Source: Hornefia porci
Lineage (GTDB): Bacteria; Bacillota; Clostridia; Peptostreptococcales; Anaerovoracaceae
DNA: 64,000 bases
Reading direction: 5' to 3'
Assembly (NCBI RefSeq): GCF_001940235.1
Contig: NZ_MJIE01000001.1
Coordinates: 682,001 to 746,000 of the forward strand
The notes under the pieces: model-generated
Databases searched by the model: none
Told to the model about the DNA's origin: nothing
The model's input: the letters and a program-made list of their open reading frames with translations, nothing else
In this document: piece by piece, positions 35,210-44,618 of the stretch
Numbering within the stretch: position 1 is the first letter of the stretch
Layout of the letters: each line of letters begins with the position of its first letter
Program-made: the position numbers and the translations under genes

Positions 35210-36172
35210 TCAGATTTTCAGGATCCCGTATGCGACGGCACAGCAGACCGCCGCCGCGATCCAGAACATGAGGACAACCCTTTTTTCCGGCATTCCGCCT
35301 TCCTCAAAGTGGTGATGAATCGGCGCCATCCGGAACACGCGCTTTCCGGTCGTCTGGAACGAGACGACCTGAATGATCACCGACAGTGCTTCCATCACAA
35401 AGACAAAGCCCGCAAACGGGATCAGCAGTTCTGCCTTTGTCATCAGAATCGCCGCCGTCATGCCTCCGCCCAGAGCCATGGAGCCCGTATCGCCCATAAA
35501 CACCCGGGCCGGATATTTGTTATATACCAGAAAACCGATGCACGCGCCGCAGACCGCGCACAGATAAAATGCGCTGGGATAGCTGGCGAATATGTTCGCG
35601 ACGATCGCGAAGAAGAACGCGAAGATCGCGGATACTCCGCCACAGAGTCCGTCCATTCCGTCTGTCAGGTTCACCGAATTCGCCATCGCCACCAGAACAA
35701 AGGCGACGAAGGGCACAAACCAGATTCCGAAATCGACGTTGCGATCGATGAACGGCACCCATACCTGACTTCCCATGTCGGTGAACTTCATGATGTAGAC
35801 GCCGAACAGGACTCCTGCCAGAATCTGCAGAACCAGCTTCTGCCACGCCCGCAGTCCGAGGTTGTGCTTCTCAGTGACCTTGATGAAATCATCCAGAAAT
35901 CCGATCAGGCCGAACGCCAGACCGACCAGGATGATGATCCAGGTATCGCGGGTCGGGCGCGTACCGATAATCGTACACATGACGATGGCCGCATAAATTG
36001 CGATTCCACCCATCGTCGGCGTTCCCTGTTTCCTGAGATGGGACTTGGGCCCGTCCTCGCGGATGAACTGCTGGAACTGCCTGTGCTTCAGAATCGGAAT
36101 CTCGATGGAGGTCAGCACCACACTTGCGATGACCGCCAGAACAATAACAACACCAAATTGATAAGCTCTCAT
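35210..36172 (-). CDS. mraY: Phospho-MurNAc-pentapeptide transferase MraY
   Basis: 320 aa, about ten membrane helices. Family motifs: RKQGTPTMGGIAIY, GFLDDFIKV, NSVNLTDGMDGLCGGVSAI and APIHHHFEEGGMPE with the HHH active-site cluster. It transfers phospho-MurNAc-pentapeptide to undecaprenyl phosphate, making lipid I. It follows murF by 11 bases. Confidence 0.97.
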   Translation of the reverse strand: MRAYQFGVVIVLAVIASVVLTSIEIPILKHRQFQQFIREDGPKSHLRKQGTPTMGGIAIYAAIVMCTIIGTRPTRDTWIIILVGLAFGLIGFLDDFIKVTEKHNLGLRAWQKLVLQILAGVLFGVYIMKFTDMGSQVWVPFIDRNVDFGIWFVPFVAFVLVAMANSVNLTDGMDGLCGGVSAIFAFFFAIVANIFASYPSAFYLCAVCGACIGFLVYNKYPARVFMGDTGSMALGGGMTAAILMTKAELLIPFAGFVFVMEALSVIIQVVSFQTTGKRVFRMAPIHHHFEEGGMPEKRVVLMFWIAAAVCCAVAYGILKI

Positions 36173-36183
36173 GTTTCTTTCCC

Positions 36184-37554
36184 CTAACCGTTAATGATTT
36201 TGTCGGCGATCTCCCAGAAGTGTCTGGTCATGGAAGCTTTTGTCAGCACCAGATCGCCCTCCTTCAAAAGTTTCGGAAGCTCCGGATACAGATCTTCCTT
36301 TTCGTCAAAATACAGAGCGTCGCAGCCGGCTTCCCGTGCGCCTCTTACGATTTCCGCCGCCTTCGGCTCTATCCCGACGACCAGTGAAATCCCGTGTTCC
36401 GCCGCGTACCTGCCGACTTCATAGTGGAGTGCGGGCGTGTCGTCTCCCAGCTCGTTCATCGCGCCCAGGATCGCCACCCGGCGTTCCGCCGGCGTTGCCT
36501 CCATGGTGCGGACTGCGGACTTCACTGAATCCGGAGCGGCGTTGTAGGAATCGTCCAGCACGCGGATTCCGCGGGCCTCTCTGACCTTCAGACGCTTCCC
36601 GGTCAACTGCAGCTTACGCAGCCCCTCCGCCGCCTGATCCATAGTGACGCCGTACTGTGCGCACGCCGCGACCGCCAGTGCAGCGTTCAGAGCGTTGTGC
36701 GCGCCCGGAACGTTCAGCCGGAATTCCCGGGATTCTCCGCCCGCCGTAAGTGTGAAGCTCACGCCTTCCAGACCCATGTCCCGAATGTCGGAAACCACGT
36801 AGTCCTCCGTACCGGTCTCACCTGCGGTAATCACTTTATAATCGCCGTGAATCCTGCTGCGTTTCAGCAGATCGCAGGACTCATTGATAATCAGAACATT
36901 GTCTCTGCCGAAGAAATCGGTAATCTCCATCTTCGCTCTGTAAATATTTTCCCGGGAGCCCAGATTTTCCAGATGACTGATCCCCACATTCGTAATGACC
37001 GCCACCTCCGGCCTGGTCATATCCGCCAGGCGGTGAATCTCGCCGGCGTGCTCCATGCCCTCCTCCAGAACCGCCATCTCCATCGTGGAGTCGAAGGTGA
37101 ACACGGTCAGCGGGATCCCCACATCACTGTTGTAGTTCTTGATGGGGCGTCCCGTCTTATACTTTTCGCTCAGGATATAATAGACCATGTCCCGGGTGGA
37201 GGTCTTTCCGACGCTTCCTGTCACCGCGATTTTTCCGACCCCGATTTTGTCCAGGTAATAATGGGTCAGTGCCTGCAGGCCCGCCAGTGTATCCCGCACC
37301 AGGATGACGTTCGCGTCAGCGAGTGCCTCTGCCGCATCACTTTCGGAAATCAGGAAGGTCTTTCCTCCCTGTTCCGCGACCTGACGGACAAACCGGTGCG
37401 CGTCCGTATTTTCTCCCAGCAGCGCCACAAACAGATCGCCCTGCTGAAAAATTCTGGAATCCGTGCACACGCCCGTGACAACAGCGTCTTCCTTCCCGGC
37501 CAGCAGCTGACCGCCTGTCGCGTCCACGATTTCTCTGATCGTAATGGCATCCAT
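36184..37554 (-). CDS. murF: UDP-MurNAc-tripeptide D-Ala-D-Ala ligase
   Basis: 456 aa. N-terminal MurF domain (VTGVCTDSRIFQQGDLFVALLGENTDAHRF), P-loop AVTGSVGKTSTRDMVYYIL, VITNVGISHLENLGSRENIYRAK and LDDSYNAAPDSVKSAV in the ligase domain. It finishes the cytoplasmic UDP-MurNAc-pentapeptide. Normally murE lies next to murF; here it does not. Confidence 0.96.
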   Translation of the reverse strand: MDAITIREIVDATGGQLLAGKEDAVVTGVCTDSRIFQQGDLFVALLGENTDAHRFVRQVAEQGGKTFLISESDAAEALADANVILVRDTLAGLQALTHYYLDKIGVGKIAVTGSVGKTSTRDMVYYILSEKYKTGRPIKNYNSDVGIPLTVFTFDSTMEMAVLEEGMEHAGEIHRLADMTRPEVAVITNVGISHLENLGSRENIYRAKMEITDFFGRDNVLIINESCDLLKRSRIHGDYKVITAGETGTEDYVVSDIRDMGLEGVSFTLTAGGESREFRLNVPGAHNALNAALAVAACAQYGVTMDQAAEGLRKLQLTGKRLKVREARGIRVLDDSYNAAPDSVKSAVRTMEATPAERRVAILGAMNELGDDTPALHYEVGRYAAEHGISLVVGIEPKAAEIVRGAREAGCDALYFDEKEDLYPELPKLLKEGDLVLTKASMTRHFWEIADKIING

Positions 37555-37565
37555 TTTACATTCCT

Positions 37566-39548
37566 CTACTTTCTGTAAAGATATACGGTATCGCCTTTAT
37601 TGACTTTGGTTCCGGCCTTCGGATACTGATCCACAATTTTGAAATCAGTTTTTCCGTTCTTGACGGCCGGACTCACCTGATATTTAAGTCCCTTCTTACT
37701 CAGGATCGCCGCAGCCTGTGCGTAAGTTTTCCCGGCAAGTCCGGGCAGATAAACAACGTTCTGGCTTTTCTCTGAGGAGCTGGTGTATTTGGGACTTATC
37801 TCCATATAGGTCAGCGCCTTTTTGAAGAAGGTTCCTGCCACCGGTGCGGCGACCGCGCTTCCGTACTGGCTTCCCTTAGGACTGTCCACGACAACGAGAA
37901 CCGCCAGTTTCGGATCCTCCATCGGCGCCATGCCCAGGAAGGAGGAATAAGTGTCCTTTGTGTACTTTCCGTTCACAACCTTGTCCGCGGTGCCGGTTTT
38001 ACCTCCGATCCGGTAGCCCGCGACGGCCGCGTTTTTACCGCCGCCCTTTTCCACCACGTATTCCATGATATCCTTCATTTCGTTCGCGGTTTTCGTGGAG
38101 ATGACCTTCCGGACTTTCTTTGTCTTAAAGGTCTTCACTGTCTTTCCGCTGCTGTCGGTCATCCTGCTGATGATCCGGGGCTGCATCAGAACGCCGTCGT
38201 TTCCGATCGCGCAGGCTGCCGTCAGAATCTGTATCGGCGTCAGCGCGATGCCCTGTCCGTAGGACATGGTCGCGAGATCCACATTGGTCAGCGAGGATTC
38301 GTTCTTGATAATCGCAGAGGTTTCCGCAGGCAGATCCACATGCGTCTTATCGGTGATTCCAAACATTTCCAGATAATTGTAGTATTTCTTTTTTCCGAGC
38401 TTCTCCACCAGACGAACCTGCACCGTATTGCAGGAATTTCCGACCGCCTGGGTAAGGGTCTGGTTGCCGTGCCCCGCTTTGTTCCAGCAGTACAGGCGTG
38501 TTCCGTTCACCAGAATGGAGCCGCTGTCATAATATCGCGTGGTCGGCGTCGTCACCCCTTCCTCCAGCGCCGCGGAGGTTGTGACCAGCTTGAAGGTGGA
38601 GCCCGGCTCGTAAAGATCGCTGACGATGGGGTTGCTCCACATCTTGCTGAGATAGCTCGTCTGCTGTTTGGTCGTCATCTTATTGAAGGCGGCGAGCTCC
38701 GTCCCGGAAACCGGCTCCGTCGCGTTGTTGGGATCAAAGGACGGATTAGTGACACACGCCAGAATATCTCCTGTCTCCGGATTCATGACAAGACACATAA
38801 TCCGCTTCGCCTGTGTCTTTTTCATCGCGGCGGCCACCGCCTTTTCCACGTAATTCTGAAGCACCTCGTCGATGGTCAGATACAGATTGTATCCGTCCTT
38901 TGCCTGATAGAGCTTCTGCGAACCGTAGGACAGCGTATCTCCGTTGAGGTCGGTTTCCTTGATCCATCTTCCTGAGACTCCGCTCAGATAATTGTCGAAC
39001 TGCGCTTCGATTCCGCTGCGTCCCACATTGTCATCGGTAACACTCCCCAGCAGTTTCGCGGCGGTCGTGCCCAGCGGATAGTAGCGCTTCGTGCCCTCCG
39101 TTATCTCAAGGCCTGTGATATCCAGTTCCCGAATCTTATCGCATTGTTTTTTGTCCAGATATTTCGCCAGGCGCACCAGATTCGACTTGGATTTCAGCCG
39201 GCTCTTAATAGTGGACGCCTTCATATCGAGGATCACCGCCAGCTTTGTGGAAATCTCATCCAGCTTGGTGTCGCTGACGTAGTTTTCTGTTATCTGCGCC
39301 GGCCGGACCCACACGGAATAACAGATGGCACTGGACGCCATCTCCTTCCCGTTTTTGTCATAAATCACCCCGCGGTTCGCCTCGATGGTACTGTCGCTCA
39401 TCTGCTGGCTGATCGCCTTCTGGCTGTAATCCTCCGCCCTGACGATCTGAATCCACGCGGTCCGCAGTGCAAGCACCAGTACCAGCGCCAGTATCATCAG
39501 GAACACGATGATGATTCTCTTCTTGCTTTTCATTCCGACCTTTGACAT
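37566..39548 (-). CDS. Class B penicillin-binding protein (FtsI/SpoVD type) with one PASTA domain
   Basis: About 660 aa. One N-terminal membrane anchor (RIIIVFLMILALVLVLAL), a dimerisation domain, and transpeptidase motifs SxxK in YEPGSTFKLV, SxN in AVGNSCNTVQ and KTG in IGGKTGTADKV. A single C-terminal PASTA domain (VVYLPGLAGKTYAQAAAIL...) resembles SpoVD more than two-PASTA Pbp2B, but the dcw position fits the septal FtsI role. ATG 39548 has AGGAGTGG about 10 nt upstream. A hairpin with a T run lies just before it. Confidence 0.9.
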   Translation of the reverse strand: MSKVGMKSKKRIIIVFLMILALVLVLALRTAWIQIVRAEDYSQKAISQQMSDSTIEANRGVIYDKNGKEMASSAICYSVWVRPAQITENYVSDTKLDEISTKLAVILDMKASTIKSRLKSKSNLVRLAKYLDKKQCDKIRELDITGLEITEGTKRYYPLGTTAAKLLGSVTDDNVGRSGIEAQFDNYLSGVSGRWIKETDLNGDTLSYGSQKLYQAKDGYNLYLTIDEVLQNYVEKAVAAAMKKTQAKRIMCLVMNPETGDILACVTNPSFDPNNATEPVSGTELAAFNKMTTKQQTSYLSKMWSNPIVSDLYEPGSTFKLVTTSAALEEGVTTPTTRYYDSGSILVNGTRLYCWNKAGHGNQTLTQAVGNSCNTVQVRLVEKLGKKKYYNYLEMFGITDKTHVDLPAETSAIIKNESSLTNVDLATMSYGQGIALTPIQILTAACAIGNDGVLMQPRIISRMTDSSGKTVKTFKTKKVRKVISTKTANEMKDIMEYVVEKGGGKNAAVAGYRIGGKTGTADKVVNGKYTKDTYSSFLGMAPMEDPKLAVLVVVDSPKGSQYGSAVAAPVAGTFFKKALTYMEISPKYTSSSEKSQNVVYLPGLAGKTYAQAAAILSKKGLKYQVSPAVKNGKTDFKIVDQYPKAGTKVNKGDTVYLYRK

Positions 39549-39576
39549 ATAGTCTGAACCACTCCTGTTCATTACG

Positions 39577-39614
39577 AAAAAACCAGACAGCCGTTTCTGT
39601 ATGAAGTTGTCTGG
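39577..39614 (-). terminator. Terminator-like hairpin between ftsL and the PBP gene
   Basis: On the minus strand CCAGACA (39614-39608) pairs with TGTCTGG (39589-39583), followed by TTTTTT (39582-39577). It lies between two co-directional dcw genes, 28 bases before the PBP start codon, so it would attenuate read-through rather than end an operon. Confidence 0.7.
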
Positions 39615-39660
39615 TCACCGTCTATTCAATTATAATAGAAAACGCATCAAGAATAAAGGA

Positions 39661-39987
39661 TTAATTGTATGCTTCCCTGCGGATCACCGCGGCGAAATTC
39701 CGCCTGGGCGTATCGCTGTCTTTCAGATAAACACAGTTGTCCGAGGTCGGATAAACCATCCCCAGTTTCGATTTCGCCACCTTCTCGATGTGATCTACGT
39801 TATTGGCTGTTTTGATTTTCACGTCCAGTGTATCCACTTCACCCTGCAGCGCTTTGTTCTTCGCGATCAGAGCATTGTTCTCACAGCGGATTTCCGCCGC
39901 GTATGCGGTCATCACCACCATCGCCACACAGACGCAGCCGATCATGACGATCGCCGCCAGTATTCTTCTCTTATCAATTACACTCAT
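39661..39987 (-). CDS. ftsL: FtsL-like septum formation protein
   Basis: 108 aa. One membrane segment (ILAAIVMIGCVCVAMVVMTAYA) followed by a short coiled coil (ENNALIAKNKALQGEVDTLDVKIKT) and VAKSKLGMVYPTSDNCVYL, the usual layout of FtsL/DivIC-type proteins. It bridges FtsQ and FtsW-FtsI. The position between rsmH and the PBP gene supports FtsL. Confidence 0.8.
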   Translation of the reverse strand: MSVIDKRRILAAIVMIGCVCVAMVVMTAYAAEIRCENNALIAKNKALQGEVDTLDVKIKTANNVDHIEKVAKSKLGMVYPTSDNCVYLKDSDTPRRNFAAVIRREAYN

Positions 39988-39996
39988 GATTGACCC

Positions 39997-40932
39997 CTAA
40001 ATCTTCTCACACACCCGCAATTTGGCGCTCCGGGCGCGTGGATTCAAATCCAGCTCCGACGCTTCCGCCACGATGGGTTTCCGCGTCACCTTTCTGATAT
40101 CGGCCTTTTTCCCGCATACACAGACGGGAAATTCCGGCGGACATGTACACGGATCCGCTCTTTTCTGCAGTTTCTGTTTGACGATCCGATCCTCAAGGGA
40201 GTGGAAGGTAATGATACAAAGTCTTCCGCCCGGATTCATCACATCCAGATACTCGTCAACCGCCCGCGACAGCTCGCCCAGTTCATCGTTCACTTCAATC
40301 CGTATCGCCTGAAACGTCCGTTTCGCCGGATGCGGACCTGACCGCCTCGCCCCGGCCGGAATGGCTTTCTTGATAATTTCCACCAGCTCCGACGTACTCT
40401 CTACGGGTTTTTCAGCGCGCGCCCGCACAATGAAAGCCGCGATTCTGGAGGCCCATCGTTCCTCGCCATACTCCCGGATGATCCGTGTCAGCTCATCACG
40501 GTCATAACTGTTGACCACGTCATACGCAGTCAGATCGTCCTCCCTGTTCATCCTCATGTCCAGCGGCGCGTCCTGCATATAGGAAAACCCCCTCTCCGCG
40601 TTATCCAGCTGAAAGGAGGAAACGCCGATATCCAGCAGCGCCCCGTCTATTTTCTCAATCCCTTTTTCCGCCAGTACCGTTTTGATGTCGGCGTAGTTGC
40701 TTTGAACAAAGTACTTCCTGCAGCTGAATTCCTGCAGCCGCTTCTCTGCCGCCTCCAGCGCATCCCTGTCTCTGTCGGTTCCGATCAGCGTTCCCTGCTC
40801 TGACAGACGTTCACAGATATGAAAGGAGTGTCCCCCTCCCCCTAACGTTCCGTCCACATAGACGCCGTCCGGTCTGATATTGAGATTTTCGATGCACTGA
40901 TCCAGCAGCACCGGCGTGTGCCTGAATTCCAT
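39997..40932 (-). CDS. rsmH: 16S rRNA (cytosine1402-N4)-methyltransferase
   Basis: 311 aa. MEFRHTPVLLDQCIENLNI, DGTLGGGGHSFHICERL (SAM-binding), GALLDIGVSSFQLDNAERGFSY and HPAKRTFQAIRIEVNDEL are diagnostic. ATG 40932 follows AGGAGCGG; the longer open frame overlaps mraZ and lacks a ribosome-binding site. It methylates C1402 of 16S rRNA. Confidence 0.96.
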   Translation of the reverse strand: MEFRHTPVLLDQCIENLNIRPDGVYVDGTLGGGGHSFHICERLSEQGTLIGTDRDRDALEAAEKRLQEFSCRKYFVQSNYADIKTVLAEKGIEKIDGALLDIGVSSFQLDNAERGFSYMQDAPLDMRMNREDDLTAYDVVNSYDRDELTRIIREYGEERWASRIAAFIVRARAEKPVESTSELVEIIKKAIPAGARRSGPHPAKRTFQAIRIEVNDELGELSRAVDEYLDVMNPGGRLCIITFHSLEDRIVKQKLQKRADPCTCPPEFPVCVCGKKADIRKVTRKPIVAEASELDLNPRARSAKLRVCEKI

Positions 40933-40940
40933 AGCCGCTC

Positions 40941-41372
40941 CTAAAAATTGTACTTCGCGAGAGCTTCTGAGTAGTCCTCCGTCTGCATGCTTCCCTCGTT
41001 GTCGGGAGTTTCCCATACCTCCCGGCTCCAGATTTCGATTTTCTTCATCGCCCCCATCGTCACCAGTTCCTTGGTGATTTTCGCGTAATCGATCAGAGGC
41101 TGCGGAATAACAATCCTTCCCTGCTTGTCGAATTCACACTCGACCGCATTTGCATAATGATCCCGGATGTATTCCCTGACCTTCGGATCCGACTCCGGAA
41201 GTTCCGCGATTTTCTCAGTGAGTTTATCCCACTCGTTCATGGAGTAAATGTACAGGCACGTATCTAACCCCTTCGTCAGGACGCATTTGCCTGCAAGCTG
41301 ATCTCTGTGCTTCGAGGGCACGATCAGCCTGTTCTTCGCATCTATGGAGTTATAATACGTGCCCATGAACAT
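40941..41372 (-). CDS. mraZ: Transcriptional regulator MraZ
   Basis: 143 aa with two SpoVT/AbrB-like halves (MFMGTYYNSIDAKNRLIVPSKHR and CEFDKQGRIVIPQPLIDYA). MraZ binds repeated short boxes upstream of its own gene and controls the dcw cluster. Those boxes are visible in the promoter here. GAGGAGTTCAGCC lies upstream of ATG 41372. Confidence 0.95.
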   Translation of the reverse strand: MFMGTYYNSIDAKNRLIVPSKHRDQLAGKCVLTKGLDTCLYIYSMNEWDKLTEKIAELPESDPKVREYIRDHYANAVECEFDKQGRIVIPQPLIDYAKITKELVTMGAMKKIEIWSREVWETPDNEGSMQTEDYSEALAKYNF

Positions 41373-41418
41373 TTTGGCTGAACTCCTCTTCTACCCCTTT
41401 ATCTTTTGATACAAATCC

Positions 41419-41447
41419 ATTCTACACCACTTCACACCACCTTTCAA
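41419..41447 (-). promoter_or_regulatory. Promoter of the mraZ/dcw operon
   Basis: On the minus strand TTGAAA (41447-41442), a 17-nt spacer and TAGAAT (41424-41419), about 45 nt before the mraZ start. The spacer is largely made of two GTGGTG boxes. Confidence 0.78.
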
Positions 41448-41501
41448 ACATTTTTCACCACTAAATTGTCATCTAACACCACTTTTCTCCACCAAACACC
41501 A
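41425..41501 (-). promoter_or_regulatory. MraZ-box array (TGGTG repeats)
   Basis: Six TGGTG motifs on the minus strand (CACCA on plus at about 41425, 41435, 41456, 41477, 41490 and 41497). The first two are exactly 10 bp apart, one helical turn, and sit between -35 and -10. Clustered TGGKG-like boxes at about 10-bp spacing are the known MraZ target in other bacteria. Confidence 0.75.
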
Positions 41502-41519
41502 TTCTCTTTCCCAGGCATA

Positions 41520-41548
41520 ACAAAAAAGCCACAAGATATTGTGGCTTT
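41520..41548 (-). terminator. Intrinsic terminator of the thioesterase/GIY-YIG operon
   Basis: AAAGCCACAA (41525-41534) and TTGTGGCTTT (41539-41548) form a perfect 10-bp stem with a GATA loop. On the minus strand it is followed by a T run. It separates this operon from the mraZ promoter downstream. Confidence 0.88.
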
Positions 41549-41566
41549 CCAAAAATCGTATCCCAA

Positions 41567-41812
41567 TTAGCGGATCCCTTTTATGAGTTTTTCTTTTTCC
41601 TGCCGGGTGAGTTTTTTGATCGCCGCCTCCCGGCGCATCGCTTCGTTTTTTGTGTCAAAGGATTCATAATACGCCAGCTCCACGGGAAGCCTGGATCGGG
41701 TATATCTGCCGCCCCGCCCCGCGTTATGCGCCGCCAGGCGCTTCTCCAGATCGTTCGTCCATCCTGTGTACAGGCTTCCGTCGCCGCAGCGAAGAATATA
41801 GGTGTAATTCAT
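41567..41812 (-). CDS. GIY-YIG domain (YhbQ/UPF0213-type) nuclease-like protein
   Basis: 81 aa. [26 protein letters not shown] carries the Y-I-L...Y-T-G form of the GIY-YIG motif, and [32 protein letters not shown] is the usual second half. Stand-alone small GIY-YIG proteins have unclear roles in DNA repair. ATG 41812 overlaps the thioesterase stop by ATGA; the longer frame is out-of-frame reading of that gene's repeats. Confidence 0.9.
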   Translation of the reverse strand: MNYTYILRCGDGSLYTGWTNDLEKRLAAHNAGRGGRYTRSRLPVELAYYESFDTKNEAMRREAAIKKLTRQEKEKLIKGIR

Positions 41813-42645
41813 TCCTCCCGACTCTCCGGTTTCTGCGCGGGCTCCGGCCGATCCTGCGTTTGCACTCTCTGCGCGGGCTCCGGCTGCTCCTGTGTTTCCG
41901 TTCTCCGCACCCCCATCAGGCACTCCACATTGGTCGCTCCGTTCACCCGGGTTCGAAACGCATAGAGTTCCTCTGCATCGTCATCCTGTCCGAGTGAAAT
42001 CTCCGGCCGGGCCGCAAAGATCTCAATGTCAGTACCCAGAGCGGCTTCGCGCATAAAACGGATATTGATTGAAGTCACTTCCTTCTCACAGATCTCGGGG
42101 ATATAGTTCCAGAGCAGATCAGAATAGTTCGCGTTGTTCATATGACGGTTCATATCGCAGTCGCTGTAAAAGACATGGTGCTCCCCCACCGGCTCGAACC
42201 GCAGATCCTTCGGGAAATGATACCGCCGGGGGATCGAAAGTGTCAGCGCCTCATCCTGTTCGTATTCTGTGATATCGATTTCATTCGTTCCACAGAGTTT
42301 TCCGGTGATCCGGTTGGCCACCGCCCATTCGCTGTATGCCTCCGCCACCAGCTCGTCCCCGCGCAGAATCTCATAGCAGCGCGGAAAAGTCGCCGCCTTC
42401 CCCGGACAGATCCACGTGTGTGCCTCTATTTTATCGTATTGCTGAAGCTGCGCGTGGATTTTGATGTTCATGCGGGTGACGATAAACGCCTTGCCGTCAA
42501 AAAAAAGGTCATAATACGACGGCTTGCGGTCCCTCATCTGATGGTTCGCCGTCTCCTGCATGTACCGGACGAGATTCGTCGGCTTGATATGATTGTTCTG
42601 ATCTACATCATGACAGGTCACTTCATAGTGCTCTGAATATTTCAT
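41809..42645 (-). CDS. Acyl-[acyl-carrier-protein] thioesterase (FatA/FatB-like)
   Basis: 278 aa. Double hotdog: the first half has [19 protein letters not shown] and the second [19 protein letters not shown] with the N...H catalytic pattern of the acyl-ACP thioesterase family. It releases fatty acids from ACP. The C-terminus ends in two 12-residue units containing RPEPAQ/QPEPAQ from a 36-bp DNA duplication, unlikely to be part of the fold. Confidence 0.87.
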   Translation of the reverse strand: MKYSEHYEVTCHDVDQNNHIKPTNLVRYMQETANHQMRDRKPSYYDLFFDGKAFIVTRMNIKIHAQLQQYDKIEAHTWICPGKAATFPRCYEILRGDELVAEAYSEWAVANRITGKLCGTNEIDITEYEQDEALTLSIPRRYHFPKDLRFEPVGEHHVFYSDCDMNRHMNNANYSDLLWNYIPEICEKEVTSINIRFMREAALGTDIEIFAARPEISLGQDDDAEELYAFRTRVNGATNVECLMGVRRTETQEQPEPAQRVQTQDRPEPAQKPESREE

Positions 42646-42712
42646 AATTCCCCCCTACTGTAAATGCGTACCTGAACACAGGCGTCAATCAGGGCGTGCT
42701 GGGTACGCCTTA

Positions 42713-42742
42713 ATTATATAGCATACGCGAATTTCAAGTCAA
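42713..42742 (-). promoter_or_regulatory. Promoter of the thioesterase operon
   Basis: On the minus strand TTGACT (42742-42737), an 18-nt spacer and TATAAT (42718-42713), about 70 nt before the start codon. The ISL3 copy 2 insertion lies only 26 bp upstream of the -35 (target repeat 42768-42775). Confidence 0.7.
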
Positions 42743-42965
42743 ACGACAGAACCCTTAATTTGTACAAAAACAAAAGGGTAATCAAAGTTTTTTAGGGTCT
42801 CTGTTCATTCGGGTCTAACAGTGGGCTCCTTCCGTGGGGTCTGACAATGGGGGCAGTGCGTAGGGGCAAAAGAACTCAAAATGATTAGAGGAGGCCGTGA
42901 TTGCCTCCTCTATGCTTCTTCATTTATCATATAACTGCAACGATTTTAAAATGAAAGGAGCATAC

Positions 42966-44618
42966 ATGAATGATATCATAAGATTTCTTGAATTAGAAGA
43001 CCCTGCAATAACAATCGAGGACATCTCCACAGAGGGACGTGTCAAAACGGTTACGTTGTCGACACCACCGGAGATCAGATTCTGTCCCCGGTGCAGCTTT
43101 CGAATGCATTCCAGAGGGATCAGGATCCGAAGGGTCAATCATCCGATATTGCAGGACACGTATCAGTTAGTCCTTTTACTGAAGCAGCGGCGCTGGCGCT
43201 GTACGAACGGGCAATGTCGATATGAAGAAAATGAATCTTTTAATTTCATAAGTAAACACCGTCGGAACACAAACGCAGCCGACTTTCTCATCGTCAATGA
43301 ATTCCGGGATCTGACTAAGTCTGCCGCAGATATCGCAAGGAAGTTCAACACTTCTGACACATACGCCATCAACGTATTTGACCGGTATGTCAACATGAAG
43401 AGGATTGCCCTGACGGATGCGATCAGCATCGACGAAGTTCATCTCGACATCGATCAGATATGTCAATATGCGCTGGTCGTTCAGGATTTTCATACAGGAG
43501 AAGTGATTGATCTGCTCGAAAGCCGCAGGCAGAATGTGACTGAACCATACTTCGCATCCATTCCAAAGGAAGAACGTTTTGCCGTTCAATATCTCATCAC
43601 GGACATGAACAATGAATATCTTCGCTATGTTGAGAGATACTTTCCGAACGCAGTATCTGTCGTAGATTCTTTCCATGTGATCCAGTGGATCGTCAAAGAA
43701 CTTGCGGATTTCATACGCGATCTGCAGAATACGATCAGAGAGCGTGACGAAATACGGCAGAAAAAACTGTCGGAAAAGGCCGGACACCAGGTAAGGCTTC
43801 CAATGTCCGATGAACTGTATCTGCTGAAGCACTACCGTTTCCTTTTACTTTCCAATGCAGATTCCATCACATATCACGAGGAACCACACATGGACCGGCA
43901 CTTCAGATGCCTGATGAGAACCTCCGATTACAAGGAACGCTTTTTTCTCATTGATCCCGCGTTGAAAGAACTCCATGATCTGAAAGAGCGTTATGTGCGA
44001 TTCAACACAGTAAATGCCGGCAAGCCTCAAAAGGCGGCAATCGAATTGAATCAACTGATCAATGACTACGCCCATTGCGATCACGACATCTTTATCCGTT
44101 TTTCCAGACTCCTGAAACGACACAGGGAACCTATCATCAACTCATTCGTTCTGATGGAACGGCTTGATAAAAACGGGGGCGCTATCATTTCGAGATTGTC
44201 CAACGGTCCTATCGAATCCACGAACAGAAAGGCCAAAGATCTGAAACGGATGGGGCGGGGTTTCCGTAATTTCAACCATTTTCGGAATCGGTTCCTCTTT
44301 GCTTCAAGAAACGATCCCCAATTAAACGGACGCGAGCCTGTCGGACAAGACCGGCCTCGTTCTTTAAGATACCGGAACACAGTTCCTAAGAGTAAACAGC
44401 GCGTCCTGAACGCTGAGCTCGAGTCGATTCTCGAAATGTACGACTGCTCAAAGGACGAGCTTCTTTCCCTTCGGCACTGGGTGGCTGAAGGCAACAGTCC
44501 TTTTAACAACCCGGATAGGATCCTCAATGAAGCGGGGCTTCCATGTGACTTCATTGCTGCCAGCAGAATACTGGACGAAGCCTTTCTTGACATCAATAAG
44601 GGAGGTGATTTGAGATGA
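42966..44618 (+). CDS. ISL3-family transposase (copy 2)
   Basis: 550 aa, identical in translation to the gene at 8842-10494, with the same AAAGGAG before ATG 42966. Intact zinc-ribbon, helix-turn-helix and DDE residues mean this copy should be active. Confidence 0.95.
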   Translation: MNDIIRFLELEDPAITIEDISTEGRVKTVTLSTPPEIRFCPRCSFRMHSRGIRIRRVNHPILQDTYQLVLLLKQRRWRCTNGQCRYEENESFNFISKHRRNTNAADFLIVNEFRDLTKSAADIARKFNTSDTYAINVFDRYVNMKRIALTDAISIDEVHLDIDQICQYALVVQDFHTGEVIDLLESRRQNVTEPYFASIPKEERFAVQYLITDMNNEYLRYVERYFPNAVSVVDSFHVIQWIVKELADFIRDLQNTIRERDEIRQKKLSEKAGHQVRLPMSDELYLLKHYRFLLLSNADSITYHEEPHMDRHFRCLMRTSDYKERFFLIDPALKELHDLKERYVRFNTVNAGKPQKAAIELNQLINDYAHCDHDIFIRFSRLLKRHREPIINSFVLMERLDKNGGAIISRLSNGPIESTNRKAKDLKRMGRGFRNFNHFRNRFLFASRNDPQLNGREPVGQDRPRSLRYRNTVPKSKQRVLNAELESILEMYDCSKDELLSLRHWVAEGNSPFNNPDRILNEAGLPCDFIAASRILDEAFLDINKGGDLR

